A stretch of 64,000 nucleotides of DNA from Ovis canadensis (lineage: Eukaryota > Chordata > Mammalia > Artiodactyla > Bovidae). The notes beneath the pieces are model-generated. The model did no database searches and was not told where the DNA came from. It saw only the letters and a program-made list of their open reading frames with translations. Shown in pieces: positions 24,950 through 35,800 of this stretch. The translations under genes and the position numbers were made by a program. The stretch spans positions 49,681,001 through 49,745,000 of the forward strand of contig NC_091260.1 of the NCBI RefSeq assembly GCF_042477335.2, in the 5' to 3' direction. Numbering within the stretch: the stretch's first letter is position 1; the number at the start of each line of letters is the position of its first letter.

Positions 24950-25370
24950 AGTAATCCTTCTTCCTTTCTGGATAAATTCTACATAACTTTCCCATTGCTC
25001 CTGCCTTGGGTTAAGATTCCTTGCAGCAGCCTTGTAAATGACTTCCGTCTTTGGAAGATGCATTAAAGTTATATTGTATCTCTGATTCCCACTCTTACAA
25101 CATCTTCTTCCTATGCAAATAGAATCTTGCTCGGAAGCCTCAGTCCAGCTTTGGTCACCCCAGGAAACCATTACTGATATTTCTGCCCCTAGATGAGAAC
25201 AGGTCCCTCTGCTCTGTGTTCTCACAGTATATCCCACAGTTCTCACAGATGTCACACAATCGCAACATCTTCACGTGTTATTAATTTCTACTTAATTGCC
25301 TCTCTTTCCAACTAGACTGTATAACCATGAGGAAAACATTATGTCCTCAATACATGGTGGTCGTTAAGTA
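24950..25370 (+). mobile_element. L2 LINE fragment
   Basis: 'ctttcccattgctcctgcct', 'cccacagttctcacagatg' and 'caactagactgtataacca' follow the L2 3' region. Confidence 0.55.
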
Positions 25371-25539
25371 AATGGACACCTCCCCAAGTTTTGTCAGCTC
25401 TCAATGTCCAAATTTCATTCCTTCTCCTGAGGGAAATCACAGCACATCTGCTTCAGCAAATGGTCTCCTGACATCCATTCTAACTTTTGGGTTTGGGGGT
25501 AACTGAACCCCAGGAGTTTGGGCAGGGAATAAGGCCACA

Positions 25540-25915
25540 CAGCACACAGCTAGAGATGTTTCCAGCTTCCCTTGCAGCTAGGGTCTGGCCACATGAATGT
25601 GAGCTGAAGAGAATGTTCAACATGCAGGTCATGTCAGGTCATGCTGTTTCTCTAATCGCTCCTTCCCCTTCCCAAAGGCTGGAGGGCAAGCATGGTGGTG
25701 CTGAGACAGCTTCAGCCAGAGAGATGAGGACAAAATCCTAAGGGATGACAGAACCACAAGACAGAAGCAACCTAGTCCTTGGTGACCCACCTATCCAACC
25801 AGGACTACTCACTTGTTTTTGGATTTACATCAGAGACAGCAATCTTGTCTATTGTTTATGCCTCTGAATTTTGGTCTCTTCTCTCTTTTATAGCATCCTG
25901 AATTGAATCTTTAAT
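25540..25915 (+). mobile_element. Possible old mammalian LTR/MER remnant
   Basis: 'gcttcccttgcagctagggt' with 'ggccacatgaatgtgagctg' downstream resembles a common ancient mammalian repeat. I cannot name the family with confidence. Confidence 0.35.
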
Positions 25916-25923
25916 AATTCACA

Positions 25924-26136
25924 GCAGGGGACTTCCTTGGTGGTCCAGTAGCTAAGATTCCATGTCTCCAATGTAGGAAACATGGGCTTTATCTCTGCTC
26001 AGGGAACTAGATGCCACACACTGAAAACTAAGGTTTTGAATGCCACAACTAAAGACCCCACGTGTGGCAACAAAGATCAAAGATTTCTCATGCTGCAACT
26101 AAGATTTGGTGCAGCCAAATAAATAAATATTTTTTA
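25924..26136 (+). mobile_element. CHR-2-type SINE with target duplication
   Basis: Starts 'ggggacttccttggtggtcc', ends 'gtgcagccaaataaataaat' plus an AT-rich tail. It is flanked by 8-bp duplications (aattcaca) at 25916-25923 and 26137-26144. Confidence 0.88.
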
Positions 26137-26389
26137 AATTCACATTGGCTGTAAGTGACTATAATTTAATTTTGCAAGAGAAGGGGACATTCCTGAAGTT
26201 AGTCCTTTGTTCAAGCACTATTATCACTAACAACATGGATACTGAAAACTCACTATTGTCTGCTACATAGCTACCATCTAAGAGCAATAAATAATTTCAT
26301 AGAATATAGCTGCGTTTACCATCTGCACTAGAATAAATGCTCTGTTTACATAACTGATGGCTGCTGTCTTAATTCAACTAGGCAAAGAA

Positions 26390-26545
26390 AGATTCCTCTG
26401 AGAGTAACCCAGGAGCACTTGGCCTTGCTGACACTGATTTCAGGCTTGTGACCTCCAGAACTGTGAGATGGTAGACTTCCGTTGCTTTAGGTCATGTACT
26501 CTTTGGTACTCTATCACAGCAGCCCTAGGCAGCCTTATTCAGCTC
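26390..26545 (+). mobile_element. MLT1 (ERVL-MaLR) LTR 3' fragment
   Basis: 'cttgctgacactgatttcag', 'tgacctccagaactgtgaga' and 'cacagcagccctaggcag' match the conserved end of MLT1-type LTRs. Only the solo LTR end remains and no viral coding sequence is present. Confidence 0.75.
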
Positions 26546-27911
26546 TGCATGAACCTTAATGCAAGGCTCAGTTAGTTCCTGCAACCCCATTTCCTCCTCC
26601 AGTATTCATCACACATTCTCAGATTCAGGTGGCTCTTCTCACTGCTCCCAAGATGGCTGCCAGCAATCTCCAGGGCTTCCTGCTTCTTCACATTTCACAG
26701 AGAAGAGAGAGTCAGCTCTCCCGGCAGCTGACTAAAGTCTGGGATTTGAGTGGCATTCCTGATGTAGACTGATTTGAGTTACGTGCCCAAAGAGCAAATC
26801 TATGACAGTGTCCAAGGGGTGGTACTGTGTTGATTGATTAGAGTCAATCAAGGCCCCCCTCTTGAGATGAGGGTAGAGTCAAGTCCTGCTGTACTCTCTG
26901 TTTTTATCCATACATCTCCCCTCAGCTTCAGTCTACTCAAACCTATGCTACTCTCTATTTGAGAGCATTTCCCCAACCCCACCCCACCCCACCCCACCCC
27001 CGGCCACAAGAATAAGTTTGGCCCTGCACAGAGCAAGCTAGAAGTTCCAGAGTTAATGCTCCCAGAAGCAGCCCTCAACTAAGGATCAGTAGGAAACTGG
27101 CAGACAAATAAGCCACTATCCTCACTCTTCAGTTGGAAGGACTGTGAGGTGTGTTCTCCATAGTACCCCGAGTTTCTCGGGGGCATTAAGCACCAGGTTT
27201 CCATAGTGACTGGTTAATACACCCTTAACTGGCTTTCCCTCCCCCTGCCACACTGCCCCACTTCCCCATCAGTATCTCTTCCAAATAAATTGCTTTTACT
27301 TAAATTTTTGGTCAGGTTAATTCCCAATAAATTGTAAGGGAGGAAATTTAAAGTTCCACTAGAAAAAGGAAAAGGTAAGACTGGAAAGCACTAGAAAGTC
27401 AACCAACGGATGCCCACTCTAGCCTTTACTATCTCCTCTCTTTAAATTAATTAATAAGTCAAGTATGCTTTCTCCCACAGTTCTGTTAAACAGACAGGAG
27501 CACAGCATTGCCTGGCCAGTCAGGAAGCACACAAATGGATTCCATTCTTGCTATTCCCTCCCCTACTTGCTGTGTTTCTTTTCACAAGTAATTTCCCTTC
27601 ATTACACCACAAATTCCTACTTAATGAAGACCATGAATGATGATCCTTGTCCCTAGAGCATAGAACCCCAGGAAAGTAGAGCATGGTATAAGGTAGATCC
27701 ACCTTAAACCTCTTTCCAAGTGGTCTCTTGCTGAAAGTGTCAGATGGGCATATTCAATATCATTCTCCATCACTCAGTTCCAGAAGACAACAATCAACAT
27801 TAGAGAATATTAAAGATCCAAGTCAGAAAGATCATGACCTCTGGAGTATTCTCCACCATCTGGAAACCAATGACTCTTATTCAATAAACTAACTTAAAAA
27901 TACAATTTACT
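26546..27911. other. Unassigned sequence with a C-run tract
   Basis: No gene is recognised. The C-run tract at 26971-27001 is listed separately. Confidence 0.45.
26971..27001 (-). repeat. (CCCCA)n tract, G-quadruplex-capable on minus strand
   Basis: Six runs of at least four C separated by one or two A. The minus strand therefore holds six G-runs with 1-2-nt loops, the classic arrangement for a stable G-quadruplex, and the plus strand could form an i-motif. Confidence 0.9.
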
Positions 27912-28513
27912 GATGAATGAGAGAGTAGCACTGAAATATATACATTACCATATGAGAAATAGATAGCCTGTGGGAATTTGCTGTATGATACAGGGAGCTC
28001 AAATCTGGTGCTCTGTGACAACCTAGAGGAGTGGGATGGGGTGGGAGGCCGCAGGGAGGTTCAAGAGTTGGGGGACATGTATATCAGTTCAGTTCAGTTC
28101 AGTTGCTCACTCATGTCTGACTCTTTGTGACCCCGTGGAGTGCAGCACACCAGGTTTCCCTGTCCATCACCAACTCCCAGAGCTTGCTCAGACTCACGCG
28201 CATTGAGTCGGTGATGCTATCTAATCATCTCATCCTCTGCTACCCTCTTCTCTTTTTTCCTTTAGTCTTTTCAACATCCGGGTCTTTTCCAATAAGTAGG
28301 CTCTACATATCAGGTGTCCAAAGTATTGGAATTTCAGCTTCAGCATCAGTCTTTCCAATGAATATTGAGGACTGATTTCCTTTAGGATTGACCGGTTTCA
28401 TCTCCTTGCAGTCCAAAGGACTCTTACGGCTGATTAATGCTGATGAGTGGCAGAAATAAACACAACATTGTAAAGCAATCATCCTCTAATTTAAAAAAAT
28501 AAATTTTAAAGAG
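27912..28513 (+). mobile_element. 5'-truncated artiodactyl L1 with target duplication
   Basis: L1 3' UTR only: 'gagaaatagatagcctgtgg', 'tacagggagctcaaatctgg', then after a nested BovB 'aacattgtaaagcaatcatc' and an A-rich tail. Perfect 12-bp duplications (atacaatttact) at 27900-27911 and 28514-28525 mark a single insertion. The BovB at 28084-28424 inserted later. Confidence 0.92.
28084..28424 (-). mobile_element. BovB LINE 3' end nested in L1
   Basis: Starts 'tcagttcagttcagttcagt' and runs to 'ccttgcagtccaaaggact'. It splits the L1 3' UTR between 'gacatgtata' and 'cggctgatta', in antisense to the host. Confidence 0.95.
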
Positions 28514-28544
28514 ATACAATTTACTTATCATTTATACATTTTGA

Positions 28545-28677
28545 AGATTTTTTCCAGCTTTATTGAGATATAATTGATATATACTACTATTATGTAAAAT
28601 TAAAGTATACAACATGCTGACTTGATACATTGCATATATTATAAAAGCAATTACCTCATAGCAGTAGCTAACATGTC
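28545..28677 (-). mobile_element. Old L1 3' terminal fragment, antisense
   Basis: 'tttccagctttattgagata' is the reverse complement of an L1M end (AATAAAGCTG plus A tail). It is followed by 'tatacaacatgctgacttga' and 'cagtagctaacatgtc'. Confidence 0.65.
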
Positions 28678-29302
28678 TGCATCACTAATCATCCTAGAAA
28701 TGCAAATCAAAAGCACCATGAGATATCACCTCACACCTGTTAGAATGACTAGTATCAAAAAGACAAGGGACACAAGTGTGGGTTAGGATGTGGAGAAAAG
28801 GGAACCCTTGTGCACTGTTGGTGGGAATGAAAACTGGTACAGCCACTATGGGAAACATATGGAGGTTCCTCAAAAAATTAAAAATTGAGTTGCTATCCGA
28901 TTCAACAATCCTGCTTCTGGATATACATCCAAAGGAATTAAAATCAAGATCTCACAGAAATATCTACACTCCCATGTCCACTGCAGCATTATTTACAATA
29001 GCCAAGATATGGGAACAATTTAAAGGCCCATCAATGGATGAATGGATTAAGAAGATGAAGTATACAGAAACAATGTAATATTTTTCAGCCCTGATATAGA
29101 AAGAAGCTATTTGCAACAACCTGGATGAACCATGAGAGCCTTATGTAAAGTGAAATAATAAGTCAGAGAAAGACAAATACTGTATGGTCTTACTTATATG
29201 TGGAATGTAATAAAGCCAAACACAGAGAAACAGAGAGTAGGTCAGTGATTATCAGAGTAAGCAGGGGAAGAGGAGGCGAGGTTGGAGAGCTATTGGCCAG
29301 AG
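28678..29302 (+). mobile_element. L1 LINE fragment (ORF2 end)
   Basis: Highly typical text: 'tagaaatgcaaatcaaaagc', 'cactgttggtgggaatgaaa', 'acaatagccaagatatggga', 'ggcccatcaatggatgaatg' and 'acagagaaacagagagtagg'. The open frame at 28776-29078 is the relic of the ORF2 C-terminus. It ends abruptly where a Bov-A piece begins. Confidence 0.9.
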
Positions 29303-29400
29303 TACCAACTTCCAAATCCCATGAACAGAGGAGCCTGGTAGGCTACAGTCCATTGGGTCGCAAAGAGTTGGACACGACTGAGCGACTTCACGTTCACGAA
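29303..29400 (+). mobile_element. Bov-A SINE fragment
   Basis: 'aatcccatgaacagaggagc' to 'gacacgactgagcgactt'. The 5' half is missing. Confidence 0.88.
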
Positions 29401-30682
29401 CTATTCTGGAAGAGCTCAGAAATGGTTTCCCTAATGGGGTAATGAGGTCATTCTAGCTGAGCTCCCAGCATGAGCAGCATATCTAGTAAGTTTTCTCCAA
29501 TCTCTTCCGGATCATTCTGCCATTGCCCTGGGATGGTAGAGAAACAATCCTTGGGAAAAGTCACCCTGTGTTGGCAACACAGCAAGCAGAGGCAGTGCTT
29601 CACAAGAGTTGCAGGATGCAGCCTTCCAATTCTCCTTTGTTTTCTGAGTATAAGCAGATGTTAGAGACTCGTCTCATTATCTTGGGATACTGTATAATAT
29701 TATTATGGTGTCAGGCTATTAGAGGCTACAAACGCTATACAACAACAGCTCTAATTGAGGCTTAGAGCTGCATTGTAAATATGTAACCTTACTTGGGGGT
29801 GTTTGCAAATGCTTTCTGGAAACAGTTAAAAAAGATGTTTTCAATTGTTCGAACAACAGCTTTCCCTGCCAAGATCAAGTAAAAGCTTCTTAAGATATGG
29901 GCACCATAAACACATTTCTTAAGACTTCAACTTTTTTTTTTCCCAGAAGCACAGCAAATCTGTGAGCCAGAAAGCCTCATGCATGCCACTTCCTGGACTG
30001 TTCCAGGGGAAAACTAATGAAACACTGCAAAAGTTACACTCAGATCTACTGTGATCTCACGGCCACAGAATTCCGCTCTTCCTTTGAAGTTACTTTACTA
30101 TGATAATAATTATCTGTCCATGAGTCTGGTCCTGGCACTGGCCTATCCTCAGGGATGGAGATTTGGCTACATGCAACAACAGCCCACCTTCAGCAAGGAA
30201 GCTCCTGACACAGAAGGCTAACCATCAATCTTACCTAACACACTTGTCACCATGCATTCAAAGTGACCGGTCTTGAGCTCCTCAGAGTAAATTACAGCTC
30301 TCAAACATTTGGTGGAGGCACATTATGATTCCACGTTATGATGTATAGGATAAAAGACAGAAAACCCTGGCTCATATGAGATTGGTTCCAGGCAAAAACT
30401 GTTAAAAAAAAAAAAAAAAAAACCAGCCTGAGTCTCCTTTACTGGACAGAGTAAAGGAAAACAGAAACTGAACATTTTTAAATGTACATTCAGAACAGAA
30501 TACTGAGTCCAGAGGCAAATTATCCAGGCTGTAGATTATGCAGGCCACTTGGTCCAAAGTCTGAGACCAAAGAATTGGTATCTGACTCCAGTGGGTTTTC
30601 TTTTTTTATGACTTGTTCGCATGTGCACAAGAAAGGGACAAGTTTAGCATTTTGTTGCTTGTTGGCGACAATGATCTAAAGT
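29401..30682. other. Unassigned sequence
   Basis: No gene is seen. A T-rich run lies at 29932-29941 and an A-run at 30403-30421. Confidence 0.45.
30403..30421. repeat. Poly(A) tract
   Basis: About 19 consecutive A. No retroposed body with target duplications was recognised upstream. Confidence 0.9.
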
Positions 30683-30736
30683 GTAAGGACAGATGGCCAA
30701 CAGGCACCTGAAAAGATGCTCAACATCACTAATTAT

Positions 30737-30964
30737 TCAGTTCAGTTCAGTTCAGTCACTCAGTCATGTCCGACTCTGCGACCCCATGAAGCGCAGCATG
30801 CCAGGCCTCCCTGTCCATCACCAACTCCCGGAGTTCACTCAGATTCACATCCATCGAGTCGGTGATTCCATCCAGCCATTTCATCCTCTGTCATCCCCTT
30901 CTCCTCCTGCCCTCAATCCCTCCCAGCATCAGAGTCTTTTCCAATGAGTCAACTATTCGCATGG
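30737..30964 (-). mobile_element. BovB LINE 3' end nested in L1
   Basis: 'cagttcagttcagttcagtc' to 'caatgagtcaactattcgca'. It splits L1 text between 'tcactaatta' and 'gaaaatgcaa'. Confidence 0.93.
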
Positions 30965-31561
30965 GAAAATGCAAAGTACAATGAAATAGTTTTGTGGGAC
31001 TCACACTGGTCAAAATGGCCATCTTCAAAAAGTCTACAAATAATAAGCGCTGAAGAGGGTGTGGAGAAAAAGGAACCCTCATACACTGTTGATGAGAATG
31101 TAGATTGGTGCAGCTGGAGAACAGTATGATGGTTCCTAAAAAACTAAAAATGAAGGTACCATATGTTCCAGCAATCCCGTTCTTGAGCATATATCTAGAA
31201 AAGACAAAAGCTCTAATTCAAAAAGATAGATGCACATCAATGTTCACAGAAGCACTGTTTACAGGAGCCAAGACATGGAAGCAACCTAAACACCCATCAG
31301 CAGAAGAATGGGTAAAAAAAGATGTAGTACTTATATGCAATGGAATATTACTCAGGCATAAAAAAGAATGAAATAATGCCGTTTGTACCAATATGGATAG
31401 AGCCATAGATTATCATACTAATTGAAGTCAAATAAAGAAAGACAAATATCATGATATCACTTATGGAATCCAAGATAATGATATAAATGCACTTATTTAC
31501 AAAACAGAAACAGATTCACAGACATAGAAAATAAACTTATGGTTGCCAAAGAGGAAAGGGT

Positions 31562-31977
31562 TGTTATTGTTGCTCAGCTGCTCAGTTGTGTCTGACTCTT
31601 TGCAACCCCATGGACTGCAGCATGCTGGGTTTCCCTGTCCTTCACTATCTCCTGTAGTTTGCTCAAACTCACGTTCATTCAGTTGATGATGCCATCCAAC
31701 CATCTAATCCTCTGTTGCCCCCTTCTCCTCCTGCCCTCAATATTTTCCAGCATCAGGGTCTTTTCCAATGAGTTGGCTCTTTGCATCAAGTGGCCAAAAT
31801 ATTGGAGCTTCAGATCCTTCCAATGAATATTCAGGGTTGATTTCCTTTAGAATTGACTGGTTTGACCTCCTTGCAGTCCAATGGACTGTCAAGAGTCTTC
31901 TCCTTGATAAAATGAGTTCAAAAACATCAGTTCTTCAGTGCTCAGTCTTCTTTATGGTCCAACTCACATCCACACAT
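31562..31977 (-). mobile_element. BovB LINE 3' end nested in L1, older subfamily
   Basis: Starts 'ttattgttgctcagctgctc' rather than with the ttcagttcag terminus, and runs to 'ttctttatggtccaactcac'. The 'tcaagtggccaaaatattgg' variant is shared with the copy at 4639. Confidence 0.92.
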
Positions 31978-32147
31978 GGGGGGATGCGGATAAATTAGGA
32001 GTTTGGGATTAATAGATGTACACCATTATATACAAAGTAGATAAATAACAAGGACTTACTGTATAGCACAGGAAACTATATTCAATATCTTATAATAATC
32101 TATAATGGAAAAGAATCTGAAAGAGCACATATACATAGATATATGTG

Positions 32148-32343
32148 TTCAGTTCAGTCGCTCAGTCATGTCCGACTCTTTGTGACCCCATGAACTGTAG
32201 CACACCAGGCCTCCCTGTCCATCACCAACTCCCGGAGTCCACCCAAACCCATATCCATTGAGTCGATGATGCCATCCAACCATCTCATCCTCTGTCGTCC
32301 CCCTCTCCTCCTGCCCTCAATCCCTCCCAGCATCAGGGTCTTT
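32148..32343 (-). mobile_element. BovB LINE 3' end nested in L1
   Basis: 'gttcagttcagtcgctcagt' to 'cagcatcagggtcttt', inserted in the L1 3' UTR next to 'tgtatgtatataaaaaactg'. Confidence 0.93.
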
Positions 32344-32416
32344 GTATGTATATAAAAAACTGAATCACCTTGCTATGCACCTGAAACTATCGCAACATTG
32401 TAAACCAACTGTATTT

Positions 32417-32600
32417 CAGCTGCTCTGCACATATTGGACCTGCCAACATCATCAGAGCAGCTGCTCTGTTGCACCTGTGACACTGGGGCAGAGAGGAAGC
32501 AACTATTTCTATACTCAGTGCTCATAACAGTGAGGGCTAAGTATGGTTTATAGCCAGACATTGCTGAGAGAAAAAAAAAAAACTAACAAAAAATTTTAAA
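32417..32600 (+). mobile_element. Unidentified retroposed segment in L1 tail
   Basis: About 165 bp with no L1 or Bov similarity interrupts the L1 3' end and finishes in an A-rich tail (32571-32582). The L1 words on each side, ctgtatttca and ctatacttca, look like a 10-bp target duplication with two mismatches. The insert opens with a perfect 11-bp inverted repeat (32417-32427 and 32453-32463). The source RNA is not recognised; a small structured RNA retrocopy is possible but unproven. Confidence 0.45.
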
Positions 32601-32640
32601 AATCTATACTTCAATTAAAAAAATCATAAAATTAAAAAAA

Positions 32641-33514
32641 GAGCATGAATGCTAGTCCAGATTGAGATGTGCTATTTAAGATTAAATTCACATTGGATTT
32701 AATATAAAAATGTAAAATATTCACTATTTTTATGTTAATTGAATGTTGAAGTGATCATCTTTTGAAGATACTGGAATAAGTAAAATAAGTTATTAATATT
32801 AAAACTAAAAAATGTTGTATGGAAAACCCAAGGAGTGAGGGATTATAAAATCTCAATAATAAAGACCCTGGAGTCTAGAATTTAAGATCATTCTATCATT
32901 ACTATCTTTCTAAAGACATTAACAATGAACAATGACTGGAGGCTGTGTTTAAATAGCTTATTCCATTATAACCCCTCTGCAGGGGGTGGGGAACAAGTGA
33001 GAGTTAAATATTAGTTATTATCATATAACTATGCAGCAGGAGCTATAAACAACAGTATTTGCCATGAAATTACTATTTACCTAAATAAAACTGTACTGCT
33101 TTGAAAAATCTATACTACAAATACTGTAAGTTCATTTAAGGGTATTCTCCCACTCTATCCTCAAAACCAGAAATAAGTCTGGTTTAATGAAGTGTTTACT
33201 GTATTAAATAGATGAGATTTAGCCAGTGTGGTTTCCATTTATCTTCCTTTTCTATGACCAAAACTGATGTATATAAACAGGATTTTACTGGAAAAGTACC
33301 TTTGGCAAGAAAAAGGGGATACCCAACACTTTGTGTGGTCCACATTTTCTCTGTTACACTCCTTTCTTCCCTGTTAATATTTCTAAATTAATTTTAGGTT
33401 TCTAAATTAATTTTTTCTAATTTTCCTTGAGGCACAATACTGAAATTTGGACCAAAAGCAAGCCAAGATGGATGAGATATCATGGCAATTTTTTTTTAAT
33501 AGTGATTATAAACA
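32641..33514. other. Unassigned AT-rich sequence
   Basis: No gene or repeat is recognised. Confidence 0.45.
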
Positions 33515-33655
33515 TGGCCAGACTGAGGTTCATAATCTTGGCTCTGCCACTGACTATGATACTGCACAAGATTCTTACCTTCTCTGAGCCTTGGTATCCA
33601 CATCTACTAAATGAGTGTGATATTATCAGCTTCACAAGAGTTATTGAAGGGATAG
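33515..33655 (+). mobile_element. MIR SINE fragment
   Basis: 'cttggctctgccactgacta', 'accttctctgagccttggta' and 'ctactaaatgagtgtgatat' are in MIR order. Confidence 0.75.
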
Positions 33656-33671
33656 AGAGAGATCATTTTGC

Positions 33672-33745
33672 TTATATTTGTCACAAATACGGCCATGTAG
33701 CATTTTAATTATATTTGTCACTAATACGGCAATGTAGCATTTTAC
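33672..33745. repeat. Two-copy 37-bp tandem duplication
   Basis: 33672-33708 and 33709-33745 are near-identical (three differences in 37 positions). The Bov-A2 SINE inserted at the end of the second copy. Confidence 0.9.
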
Positions 33746-33746
33746 T

Positions 33747-34021
33747 CAGAGAAGGCAATGGCACCCCACTCCAGTACTCTTACCTGGAAAATCCCATGGA
33801 TGGAGGAGCCTGGTAGGCTGCAGTCATGGGGTCGCTCAGAGTCGGGCACGACTGAGAGACTTCACTTTCACTTTTCACTTTCATGCATTGGAGAAGGAAA
33901 TGGCAACCCACTCCAGTGTTCTTTCCTGGAGAATCCCAGGGACGGGGGAGCCTGGTGGGCTGCCGTCTATGGGGTCGCACAGAGTTGGACACGACTGAAG
34001 CAATTTAGCAGCAGCAGCAGC
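33747..34021 (+). mobile_element. Bov-A2 dimer SINE with target duplication
   Basis: Sense dimer from 'agagaaggcaatggcacccc' to a CAG-run end ('tagcagcagcagcagcag'). Perfect 11-bp duplications (agcattttact) lie at 33736-33746 and 34022-34032. Confidence 0.95.
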
Positions 34022-34214
34022 AGCATTTTACTTAACATGGTGAATAATGCCAAGCACTACTATAAGTGAAATAAATTTAAAAACTAGGATTTGAACCCCA
34101 GGCAGCCTGGTTCTGAATCCTAGAGCTTCAGTCACTGTTCTGAGCAGCTTCCATATACACATATGCACGCAAACAGGGAAATATAAACAGTAGTGATTAT
34201 TGCTACAATTAAGG

Positions 34215-34710
34215 TTATATCTGTTAGCTATTGCTGTATAATAAAACGTCTCATAGGACAGTGGCTTAAAGTAACTATAATTTAGTACTTCTCACTAGTC
34301 TATATGTCAATGGGTAGTTTTGCTGATCTGGCTCGTGCTTGGCTGATCTTGGCTAGACGAGTCACAGCTCACAGATTGGCTAGAGGCTAGCTGGTCTTGG
34401 ATAGCTGAAGGCCACTGGTCAGGTGACCTGAATCTTTCCTATGCATATTTTACAATCTTTTAGTGGGCTAGCATTGGTCATGTTCTCAAGCTTATGGCAG
34501 AGATTCAACAGCAAAACTGAATCCAGTGCACACCTCACACCACATTTATTAACATCCCATTGGCCAAAGCAAGTCATGTGGCTGACCACAGAGTCAAGAG
34601 CTGGGACAAAATGCCCCTCCCAAAACAGGAGGAGTGGAAATTTGGGGCTTTCAATGCAATCCATTGCAGAAATACTCAGAATCACGGGGGCAGCAGAATT
34701 AAACCTGAAA
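34215..34710 (-). mobile_element. Possible ancient ERVL-type LTR
   Basis: 'gttagctattgctgtataat' and 'agtggcttaaagtaactata' resemble the reversed end of old ERVL-type LTRs. 'cttggctgatcttggctaga' and 'attggccaaagcaagtcatg' resemble their interior. It is diverged and the family is uncertain; no viral coding sequence is present. Confidence 0.4.
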
Positions 34711-35324
34711 ATGAATTCCTTAAACAAATATGCTATCAAAAACCTACATGAAACCATGAAGAATAAATATACCTAAAATTGTCGTATGATTGTCGTAAAA
34801 CACAATATTAAGTTAAACTATTAACATTTGATTAGGACTGTAACATAAGTGATACCACATGTATTTTTACATATAACTCTCATAATATATCACAGAGAAG
34901 ACAGGGCAGAGTTTCAGGAGCCAACTTCCCTTCAGTTACTGTTACAACACAGATTATACTAGTGAAAACTGGCAAATTTTGTAATATAATTCCTTATTAA
35001 GAGGGAGCACACTGGTTATAACAAGAATCAACTGTATTGATCATAATGATGGTTGTGATGGCTTCAAATTCAATTTGTAAAATATTTCATCAAAAATTTC
35101 AATGTGGTATTTCTGGGTTAAAAGCCAAGATAGTATTTTATGATACTAGGTAAAATGATTTTGCTGTTAATATGAGTATAGCTCTAAAATACACAGTAGA
35201 ACCTTTTTATGTAGATGGCATTTAAAGATAAGAATAATCATCATGATATTTCTCCTGTATAGCGAAAGGAGACATAATATATATACTCTGAGCAAGAGGA
35301 AGATTCTTCAACAAGAAATATTTG
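34711..35324. other. Unassigned AT-rich sequence
   Basis: No gene or repeat is recognised. Confidence 0.45.
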
Positions 35325-35455
35325 AATGTGTGGTGTAGACACCACTTATAAGATGTGTAGGCTTGAATAAACTACTTACCCTCTCTGTGCCTTAGTGTTC
35401 TCATCAGTAAAAGGGAAGTAATAATAATGCTTATTTCACAGGGCTGTTAAGAATC
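35325..35455 (+). mobile_element. MIR SINE fragment
   Basis: 'taccctctctgtgccttagt' and 'tcatcagtaaaagggaagta' match the MIR core. Confidence 0.75.
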
Positions 35456-35644
35456 CACTAACTTTGTCCTTTATTTTCATGATTATTCTTGAGTTAGTAT
35501 TTGTTGAAATAATAATTAAAATAAGAATAAATATATTCTTGAAATAAGATAATTCTTGAAATTTTTCATTATTCTCTTAATTTCCATATGAATTATATGA
35601 CTGATTTTTCAATTTCTACAGCACTGTACTATTTTTTTTATTAA

Positions 35645-35762
35645 AAAAAATTCTGGTCATGCCAAGTGGCTTGTGGGATCTTAGTTCCCCAACCACAGAT
35701 TGAACTGGTGTCCCCTGCAGTAGAAGGGTAAGGTCCTAACAACTGGACTGCCAGGGTATTCC
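35645..35762 (-). mobile_element. CHR-type SINE, antisense
   Basis: 'tgtgggatcttagttcccca' to 'tggactgccagggtattccc' is the reverse complement of the tRNA-derived head of a CHR-2-like SINE. Confidence 0.82.
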
Positions 35763-35800
35763 CTTATTCCCTTTGATTAAACAAATTATATATAGAATTT

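Larger units (their letters stand above)
30683..32640 (+). mobile_element. Artiodactyl L1 with four later insertions
   Basis: ORF2 end ('ggccaacaggcacctgaaaa', 'gaaaatgcaaagtacaatga', 'aacacccatcagcagaagaa') through the 3' UTR ('aggacttactgtatagcaca', 'cgcaacattgtaaaccaact') to an A-rich tail. It is interrupted by antisense BovB copies at 30737-30964, 31562-31977 and 32148-32343 and by a separate retroposed segment at 32417-32600. The reading frame at 31105-31371 is the ORF2 relic. Confidence 0.88.

Noticed and set aside
30737..32343. Three similar blocks considered as a tandem array or CRISPR-like repeat
   Set aside because: They are independent BovB 3' ends of different length and subfamily inserted in one L1, with L1 text continuing between them.
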